This document shows positions 8,198 through 12,395 of a stretch of 12,395 bases of DNA, one piece after another. This DNA is from Candidatus Aerophobota bacterium (GTDB taxonomy: Bacteria; Aerophobota; Aerophobia; Aerophobales; B3-G15), in assembly GCA_030607715.1 (NCBI GenBank), contig JAUWJM010000040.1:1-12395 (forward strand). Direction: 5' to 3'. The notes beneath the pieces were generated by a model, which was not told the DNA's origin, searched no databases, and worked only from the letters and a program-made list of their open reading frames with translations. Both the position numbers and the translations under genes were made by a program. Positions within the stretch are counted from its first letter, which is position 1, and the number at the start of each line of letters is the position of its first letter.

Positions 8198-9121
8198 CTA
8201 TATTTTGTTAAAAAAATCCTCTAATCTTTTGGGCCCCACTAACTCCTTTCTGTCAATAAACAGTACACCTTTATCATTTTGTTTTACGTCAATATGCCAT
8301 TTAACAAGGGTTACATTACCCTTTTCAATTTCAATTCCTATGATACATCGGGGATGAACACAACTGCCAGTATTGAAGTATGGTGGTTTTCCCGGAGCAG
8401 GAAATACAGAACGATGAGTGTGTCCTGCAATAAGCATTTGTTTATTTTTTTCTGCCCAGTCTATGAGCTTTTTTTCAATTTTATTGCGCTGTTTGAAATT
8501 CTTGGCTGGACTGGTAGGGTCTTTAGTTCCACCTAATTGAAGAAACTTCCAGAAATTTCTTACAAAAAATCTACTAAACCACCAAAGGGAGTCATTGAGG
8601 GAGTCTGCTTGATGTCCATGAATGGTAAAAATTGTATGGCCAGTTTTTGAATATCGAAGAATTAACCCTTCGTGTACAGTTATACCTTCAAATAGTGGTT
8701 TATCTTTGCCATCACGCTCATCATAATATTGAGATAAGTTTTTTTGACATTCCGTAGAGCTTTTCTATTTTCTATTATGATTTCCCCAAATAAGGTATAG
8801 GTGCCCCTGCTCATAGAACTTACTCATTTTCGAGAATATATTTCTGTGTGCTTCTATAATATTTTTAAAGCTCTTATTTTCCCACAACTCATCACCGTCA
8901 CCAATTTCGATATATGTAAATCCATTACTATAGTAGTAATCTAATGCATAAGAGAAAAGGTTTGCATTATGTGCAAAATCATCAGCCCAGCTACCATCAC
9001 CTCTGTGACAATCACTAAAGAGAATGAACTTTTTGGAGTCATCAAATTCAATTTGCTCATCCTTATTCTTATTAGCATTCTTATACACTTTTTTTAAACA
9101 CTTATTCGTTCTACCAAACAC
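8198..9121 (-). pseudogene. Calcineurin-like metallophosphoesterase interrupted by one in-frame TAG
   Basis: One frame of 307 codons runs from GTG at 9121 (GGGAG at 9129-9133, 7 bases upstream) to TAG at 8198-8200, broken only by TAG at 8765-8767 (codon 119). Metal-binding motifs sit in the expected order: FSDCHRG (D37, H39), GDGDELW (D75), WGNHN (N114, H115) just before the stop, then after it IHGHQAD and AGHTHR. The fold suits a two-metal phosphohydrolase of the SDxHRG type seen in UDP-diacylglucosamine pyrophosphatase-like and other phosphoesterases; the substrate cannot be told. The histidines needed from HGH and GHTH lie after the stop, so the 118-residue product should be inactive. The frame is otherwise clean, which suggests a recent mutation, suppression or a base-call error. 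It follows the 9167-9472 gene by 45 bases, probably on the same transcript. Confidence 0.9.
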
Positions 9122-9166
9122 AGTTAAACTCCCTGAATTATATAAACCTTAAAAATTTCTCCATAT

Positions 9167-9472
9167 TCATTTATCCAAGTGCTTCTCGTCTCCTTTTACC
9201 CAACTAAGATATGAATCTATTCCATTGACATTTTTAGCAAACACTAAAGAATCTACCTTTGCATTTAAACCAAATAAAGCTAAAAATTGACTATAATCGT
9301 CAAACCATTCATTGCTTTTGCTAAAAGAATGAACCAGCGTTAAAGCGTTCCTTGTTTTAAACTTTTTCGCTTCAATTATCGCAGATGCTGTTCTATGTAA
9401 AAGTTGATATCGGATAGTATTAATTTGTTCATTCTCTTCTATGTCTGCTTCTTTTTCTTCTCTAATTTTCAA
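9167..9472 (-). CDS. Short protein resembling the C-terminal half of an uncharacterised (DUF6946-like) family
   Basis: A 101-residue protein from TTG at 9472 with GGAGA (9482-9486) 9 bases upstream. After a charged start it reads IRYQLLHRTASAIIEAKKF, then ALTLVHSFSKSNEWFDDYSQ and ends YLSWVKGDEKHLDK. I associate this RYQLLHRTASAIIEAK / VHSFS pattern with a roughly 200-240 residue uncharacterised family that may have a PD-(D/E)XK-like fold, in which an acidic/Lys-rich N-terminal half comes first. That half is missing here and the frame starts just after the attC-like site, so this is probably a truncated gene, perhaps cut when a cassette inserted. Family assignment is from memory and not secure. 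It is followed by the metallophosphoesterase. Confidence 0.55.
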   Translation of the reverse strand: MKIREEKEADIEENEQINTIRYQLLHRTASAIIEAKKFKTRNALTLVHSFSKSNEWFDDYSQFLALFGLNAKVDSLVFAKNVNGIDSYLSWVKGDEKHLDK

Positions 9473-9487
9473 TTTTTCTTTTCTCCT

Positions 9488-9549
9488 GTATAACGATGGG
9501 CATCATTGACGCGGCGTTAAGCCGCGTCCGTTGCATGCCTTTGTTAGAC
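9488..9549 (-). repeat. Integron attC-like cassette recombination site
   Basis: Read on the minus strand: GTCTAAC (9543-9549, fits RYYYAAC), an arm ending GGCAT (9535-9539), the stem GACGCGGC / GCCGCGTC (9521-9528 with 9508-9515) around a 5-base loop, the partner ATGCC (9499-9503), then GTTATAC (9488-9494, one mismatch to GTTRRRY). The outer TAAC/GTTA, inner GGCAT/ATGCC and central stem are all paired, and the unpaired bases differ by one between arms, as in attC sites. It starts 18 bases after the protease stop and ends 15 bases before the next gene, exactly where a cassette site belongs. A simple terminator is less likely since no T tract follows the stem. Confidence 0.7.
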
Positions 9550-9566
9550 ATTAATCTGTTTTTACA

Positions 9567-10340
9567 TCATTTATTTATTGTTTGGGACATAATCGTATCA
9601 TAGTCACCTTTATAAAATGGTGTTGCCCATTCAAAACCAAAGGCATGTTGTGTTGGTCCTGGACCATATACCACCCCAACAACATGTCCACTCTGGCGCA
9701 AGATTACAGGGCTACCACTAAACCCAGGCACTCCCAAAAGATCAAGAAGGAGCATAGTCTCTGAAGACCACTTAATTTCGTTAGAGGAGATAATGCCATT
9801 CCTGACAATCGGTATATCAATATTCTTATTAGCAATAACAGGATACCCAATTATCAATATTTCTTCTCCAACTAAGGACTGAAAATTTTCTTTTTCCAAA
9901 AGGGGGAAAATATGTAGCCTACCTGAATTACAAGGTTGATTGTTAAATTTGTAGATTTTGAGGAAAGCTAAATCGCGAGTCTTATCCTCATAGACGACAT
10001 CCACCTTTAAAGTGCGGACTTTTGATAAATCTGATGGAAGTTGAAACCTGATAGCAACCCTTTGTTTATCAACATTGAGTAAAACATGTTTGGCGGTTAT
10101 AAAAGTACATTCCGAGTCTACAACAAATCCAGTGCCCAGCCACTTTTCAATGGTTAAAGCATCTTCCTTTTCGCCTGTTGATAACAGTCCAATATGAACG
10201 ATTCCAAATCGGAAGCTTTGAAATAATTCATTTAGTGAAGGCTCATTATTTTCAGAAGCTGCAATATGTGGCAATGAACAGATTATAAAAAGTGCACAAA
10301 ACAACGTTACTAAAACTCTTCGATATAGTGTAAATTCCAA
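9567..10340 (-). CDS. Secreted trypsin-like serine protease
   Basis: A 257-residue protein from TTG at 10340, chosen because AGGAGGT (10346-10352) lies 5 bases upstream. Residues 1-28 are a signal peptide (YRRVL, hydrophobic VTLFCALFIICSL, cleavage likely after HIAA or HIAAS), so it acts outside the cytoplasmic membrane. The trypsin fold shows the triad His85 (FITAKHVL), Asp123 (EDKTRDLAFLKI) and Ser208 (GVPGFSGSPVI, in the GxSGxP context), with IGYP and GVVYGPG strands. This matches Trypsin_2-type stand-alone proteases without a PDZ domain, unlike DegP/HtrA (about 450 residues). The substrate is unknown. The gene is intact and complete. It is followed by the attC-like site and preceded by a promoter with a palindrome, so it looks like a mobile cassette. 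An extracellular protease next to a protease-trapping macroglobulin region is notable, but the two are 4 kb apart and not co-transcribed. Confidence 0.9.
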   Translation of the reverse strand: MEFTLYRRVLVTLFCALFIICSLPHIAASENNEPSLNELFQSFRFGIVHIGLLSTGEKEDALTIEKWLGTGFVVDSECTFITAKHVLLNVDKQRVAIRFQLPSDLSKVRTLKVDVVYEDKTRDLAFLKIYKFNNQPCNSGRLHIFPLLEKENFQSLVGEEILIIGYPVIANKNIDIPIVRNGIISSNEIKWSSETMLLLDLLGVPGFSGSPVILRQSGHVVGVVYGPGPTQHAFGFEWATPFYKGDYDTIMSQTINK

Positions 10341-10393
10341 TAGGTACCTCCTGTGAATCTAAAGAAAAACTTTCTTCGATACCATCATAATTT

Positions 10394-10421
10394 ATTATAG
10401 ATGTCTAACATGTATTAGACA
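10394..10421 (-). promoter_or_regulatory. Protease promoter region with an attI-like or operator palindrome
   Basis: On the minus strand TATAAT (10394-10399) gives a start near 10387 and a leader of about 45 bases to the TTG. The -35 position (CTGTCT) is weak. Directly upstream is a 20-bp palindrome (10402-10421) with arms TGTCTAA and TTAGACA around 6 bases. It carries GTTAGAC, a perfect GTTRRRY core. Two inverted core sites with a short spacer resemble the simple site of integron attI; alternatively this is a repressor operator. Confidence 0.5.
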
Positions 10422-10440
10422 GCCTAAGTAATCTGACAAA

Positions 10441-10463
10441 TATTGCAATTTTTGCAGTATAAG
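10441..10463. repeat. TATTGCA/TGCAGTATA hairpin, copy 1
   Basis: TATTGCAATTTTTGCAGTATAAG-type sequence: arms ATTGCAA and TTGCAGTAT around TTT, with a bulged G. The same core recurs at 10552-10572, about 110 bases away, and GCAGTATATTGCA (10742-10754) is a third, rearranged occurrence. Function unknown. Confidence 0.6.
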
Positions 10464-10544
10464 ACTTTTAAATATTTCAAACAATAAACACATAGGTCCA
10501 ATTATACCATGCTGTTATGGTAAAAATAACGCATAATTTTAGTC

Positions 10545-10575
10545 CTGCTTATATTGCATTTTGCAGTATAAGCAG
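10545..10575. repeat. 14-bp hairpin, copy 2 of the TGCAGTATAAG repeat
   Basis: CTGCTTATATTGCA and TGCAGTATAAGCAG pair over 14 bases with one G-U pair and a TTT loop. It lies 8 bases past the stop of the tyrosine recombinase relic on the minus strand. No T tract follows on either strand, so it is not a standard terminator. A binding site, a mobile-element end or an RNA processing site are possible. Confidence 0.65.
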
Positions 10576-10582
10576 ATTCCTC

Positions 10583-10679
10583 CTATGGTATTGAATTCAA
10601 AAGTCTATCTACTGGACTTAAGAACTCCTCTTCTTCCACGATTCAATGCATGGGTGTAAACCATCGTTGTGCTAACATC
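10583..10679 (-). pseudogene. C-terminal remnant of an integron/phage-type tyrosine recombinase, frameshifted
   Basis: The minus strand reads DVSTTMVYTHALNRGRRGV (10679 to 10623), the C-terminal block of tyrosine recombinases with the catalytic Tyr in TTMVYTH. One extra base at about 10622 shifts the frame; the next frame continues SPVDRLLNSIP and TAG at 10583-10585. The ending HxLNRGxxGVxSPxDRL is typical of integron integrases and close phage integrases. The LGH box just upstream is eroded (SHISR). Further upstream only weak hints remain, for example LSLLLY at 10843-10860, so the rest of the roughly 320-residue gene is lost. Its orientation is the same as the protease cassette, unlike class 1 integrons where intI is divergent. 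Confidence 0.8.
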
Positions 10680-11290
10680 TCGAAATGTGACTTTTAAATT
10701 CTTTATAAATTCTTTTTATAAATTTTCTTACATCGCCTAAGGCAGTATATTGCATTAATTTAATTTTTTCCTTCTTCAGCTTTTCTATGCAGAAATTTTA
10801 GTTTGTATTCATCCTTACTTTCTAATTATCCCCCTCTACACAGTAAAGTAGTAACGACAGAGGATTCTATTTCTATTAGAATGGAGTTTAGTTAATAGGG
10901 TTCTACCAACAGCAACTGGATAGACTGAATGGATGTCTCGGTTTGGGGCAAGTTACTATTGCACAAGGATGGCCATCGAGAATCTATCTGCACAACTACC
11001 GATTATATACCACTTTTTCCCATCATGTCAATCAATAATGGTGAATGGATCTGCGAACATCGTCATCAGGACAGCTCCTCAACGGATGACAGAAATCTAT
11101 CAAGATAGCTGGTATTAATAATCTGACATTTTTTCTCCAGGGTTCTTGACCCCGAAGTCACCATTTGTTAAAATAGAACTGCATGGGGTCTCCGGGTCCC
11201 TTGCATGGGCAGTTGTTTTGTTCCTTTCGCGAGGCTTAGCAGCTGCCCCCTACTTCAATATTAACCGAGTTTCTACTTTGATATTTTTAC
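10680..11290. other. Non-coding or fully decayed stretch
   Basis: No frame on either strand shows a recognisable protein. 10680-10900 is AT-rich and probably holds the eroded body of the tyrosine recombinase. Open stretches on the plus strand at 10933-11118 lack a ribosome site and any family resemblance. The one clear signal is the minus-strand promoter at 11002-11031. Confidence 0.5.
11002..11031 (-). promoter_or_regulatory. Full-consensus sigma-70 promoter, minus strand
   Basis: TTGACA (11026-11031), an 18-base spacer, TATAAT (11002-11007). Both boxes are perfect. Transcription would start near 10995 and run left through the recombinase relic toward the protease at 10340. No intact gene follows directly. 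It could be a relic promoter of the lost gene, an integron Pc-like promoter, or a promoter for a small RNA. Confidence 0.6.
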
Positions 11291-11430
11291 TTATTGCTGT
11301 TATAGCCTTGTGCAATTTGGGAAATATGGGAATGATCTGGCCAATTGCTTTGGTGGCGAGCCTACGCTTATCTAACTCACTCGTGTACTTTCTCCTCCAA
11401 CACAGTAGGATCATCGCATTTTCACCTCCT
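11291..11430 (-). pseudogene. Decayed gene start, possibly an IS3-type transposase OrfA
   Basis: On the minus strand AGGAGGT (11424-11430) precedes ATG at 11419 by 4 bases, but that frame stops at the third codon. The overlapping frame from ATG 11414 reads CWRRKYTSELDKRRLATKAI and another frame then reads SHISQIAQGYNSNK. This order, RRKYTSE-K-A then IAQ-Y-N, loosely resembles the start of IS3-family OrfA with frame changes. Frames break repeatedly after that and no OrfB is visible. The strong ribosome site and the leftward promoter at 11531-11559 support a former gene; its identity is doubtful. Confidence 0.3.
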
Positions 11431-11530
11431 TTTTCAAGAAAATTTTGTTATTGACTAATAATGTTTTGTGATTATAATTGTTGTTGTATATAATCGTTTT
11501 ATAAGTTAATTATTTATATCTCCTATTGTA

Positions 11531-11559
11531 ATTTTATCGCATGTTTTTATATTTGTCAA
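11531..11559 (-). promoter_or_regulatory. Leftward promoter of the divergent intergenic region
   Basis: TTGACA (11554-11559), a 17-base spacer and TAAAAT (11531-11536) on the minus strand. It points at the decayed gene start at 11419 and lies back to back with the promoter of the XRE gene, a layout usual for a self-regulated divergent pair. Confidence 0.6.
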
Positions 11560-11607
11560 GTGATTTTATACAATTGTAATTGTAAAAATGCTAAACTTTA
11601 ATATAAT
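11553..11607 (+). promoter_or_regulatory. Rightward promoter and probable XRE operator
   Basis: Two candidate plus-strand promoters: TTGTCA (11553-11558), 16 bases, TGTAAT (11575-11580); or TTGTAA (11580-11585), 16 bases, TATAAT (11602-11607). The perfect palindrome TACAATTGTA (11569-11578), followed by a repeat of ATTGTA, sits across them and is a plausible operator for the XRE protein encoded next. ATTGTAAT also occurs at 11525. Confidence 0.45.
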
Positions 11608-11627
11608 AAAGATGCTTAGGGGTGGAA

Positions 11628-11846
11628 ATGATAAAGAATAGATTAAAGATACTCTTAGCTGAACGGGATCTGAATTACACCAAGTTGAGTAAAATAACAG
11701 GAATTTCTGTTAATGCCCTCTCTAAGATGGGCAAAAATGGTGGCACAGGCGCAAAACAGATAACTTATGAGGTTCTTAACAAACTTTGTAAAGCTTTAAA
11801 CTGCTCCGTCGGCGACCTACTTGTGTATATTCCGAATGAGGAATAA
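11628..11846 (+). CDS. XRE/Cro-C1-type helix-turn-helix regulator
   Basis: A 72-residue protein starting MIKNRLKILLAERDLNYTKL. It is almost entirely one HTH_26/XRE domain: LNYTKLSKITGISVNALSKM gives helices 2-3, then QITYEVLNKLCKALNCSVGD and LLVYIPNEE close the five-helix fold. CKALNCSVGDLL is the typical end of this small Firmicutes-style family. ATG at 11628 is preferred over GTG at 11622 because AGGGG (11618-11622) ends 5 bases before it, and the GTG would overlap the site. It lies 28 bases before the helicase gene in the same direction, so it probably controls that operon and itself through the palindrome at 11569-11578. Intact. Confidence 0.93.
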   Translation: MIKNRLKILLAERDLNYTKLSKITGISVNALSKMGKNGGTGAKQITYEVLNKLCKALNCSVGDLLVYIPNEE

Positions 11847-11874
11847 ATTTTTTGAGTATAAAAGGGAGTAGCCT

Positions 11875-12395
11875 ATGAACAAAATAAACAAAAAAGATAA
11901 GTTCATAACCAATCCTTTTGAAATAATGAACCCTGACATTCGTTGGGTTCCTGGGCAGGATGATTTATTCCAAACTGCTTATGAGAAGTTACTACCTCCC
12001 TTAGTTCATAAAATCAGGAAATTTGTTAAGGATTGGAGAGATAAAAATTACGATGGTGCAAGCAAAATCTCTAAAGCCTTGCTCAATTTCTGGTTTAATA
12101 TTGAGCATTGGGTAGAAAAAGAAAGGCAAAGAGATAAATTGCAGTACTATTTTGCTCAAAGAGAAGCCATTGAATCAATCATATATCTTTATGAAATGGC
12201 AAAAGCAAAGGATAAATATGAACTTTTAAAATTTGATTCTTCGGGTAGAGTGAGTACAGGGATGTTTGATGAGAACTGGCCAAGATATGTTGTAAAGATG
12301 GCAACAGGTTCTGGTAAAACTAAAGTTGCAAGTTTAGTGATTGTCTGGTCTTATTTTCATAAACTTTACGAAGAAGACTCTACTCTTTCTAAAAA
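11875..12395 (+). CDS. DEAD/DEAH-box helicase or type III-like Res subunit (5' part only)
   Basis: ATG at 11875 with GGGAG (11864-11868) 6 bases upstream; 173 codons are visible and the frame is open at the right edge. It begins with a Lys-rich start, then NPFEIMNPDIRWVPGQDDLF, a helical region (FWFNIEHWVEKERQRDKLQYYFAQREAIESII) and DENWPRYVVKMATGSGKTKV with a clear Walker A, ATGSGKT, at residues 143-149. AQREAIESIIYLYE before Walker A is the Q-motif-like FxxRxxQxxAI region of SF2 helicases such as type III restriction Res subunits. The enzyme would use ATP to translocate on DNA; a C-terminal nuclease or partner methylase would lie beyond the window. The adjacent XRE gene fits a restriction or defence operon. 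The exact family is not settled by this part. Confidence 0.88.
   Translation, partial: MNKINKKDKFITNPFEIMNPDIRWVPGQDDLFQTAYEKLLPPLVHKIRKFVKDWRDKNYDGASKISKALLNFWFNIEHWVEKERQRDKLQYYFAQREAIESIIYLYEMAKAKDKYELLKFDSSGRVSTGMFDENWPRYVVKMATGSGKTKVASLVIVWSYFHKLYEEDSTLSK

Noticed and set aside
7072..8767. Genome-wide recoding of TGA or TAG as sense codons
   Set aside because: TGA is the natural stop of the protease (9567-9569) and TAG ends the excisionase-like and phosphoesterase genes, so both act as stops here. Two separate nonsense changes are simpler.
9508..9528. The GACGCGGC/GCCGCGTC hairpin as a plain terminator for the protease
   Set aside because: No T tract follows on either strand, and the paired outer arms with GTTRRRY-type cores fit attC better.
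10933..11118. Plus-strand frame as a transposase fragment
   Set aside because: No catalytic motif or convincing family pattern could be found in any frame, and the minus strand carries a consensus promoter there.
11146..11454. Plus-strand hydrophobic open frame of 102 codons
   Set aside because: It starts at a TTG without a ribosome site, has no family resemblance, and lies antisense to a decayed minus-strand gene start with a strong ribosome site.

Overview
The window is AT-rich DNA with poly-T terminators, AGGAGG-type ribosome sites and several TTG/GTG starts. It looks like an accessory region of a low-GC, probably anaerobic bacterium such as a candidate-phylum or Firmicutes-like genome. 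No ribosomal RNA or housekeeping gene is present to fix the taxonomy, so this is inference.

Layout: 1-5121 (minus) is one very long alpha-2-macroglobulin-like gene, cut by the left edge. It has an intact CIEQ thioester and YRPGD motif. 5163-7976 is a scrap-yard of mobile DNA: a large serine recombinase collapsed by an internal deletion (minus), a small array of TATGCGCCAT repeats, an excisionase-like HTH gene followed by an AlbA_2/HATPase_c_4 regulator split by one in-frame TGA (both minus, with a good promoter), and the C-terminal tail of a second serine recombinase on the plus strand. That tail runs into a G+C-rich, hairpin-rich block ending in a terminator. A second, perfectly palindromic terminator lies at 8029-8062.

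8198-10340 (minus) holds a metallophosphoesterase split by one TAG, a short C-terminal fragment of an uncharacterised family, an integron attC-like site (9488-9549), and a secreted trypsin-like serine protease. Upstream of the protease are a promoter overlapping a palindrome that resembles an attI simple site, a pair of TGCAATAT/TGCAGTAT hairpins, and the frameshifted C-terminus of a tyrosine recombinase of the integron/phage integrase type (10583-10679). Together these suggest a decayed integron-like platform whose first cassette is the protease gene.

10680-11460 has no convincing intact gene. It holds a full-consensus minus-strand promoter and a decayed minus-strand gene start with a strong ribosome site. 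11531-11627 is a divergent promoter region with a small palindrome. It drives an intact XRE-type regulator (11628-11846) and then a DEAD/DEAH-box helicase/Res-subunit gene running off the right edge with its Walker A motif visible. That pair looks like the start of a restriction or defence locus.

The theme is repeated gene decay: two point nonsense mutations, one frameshift, one large deletion and several tail fragments, next to intact surface and secreted proteins (macroglobulin, protease) and an intact regulator-helicase pair.
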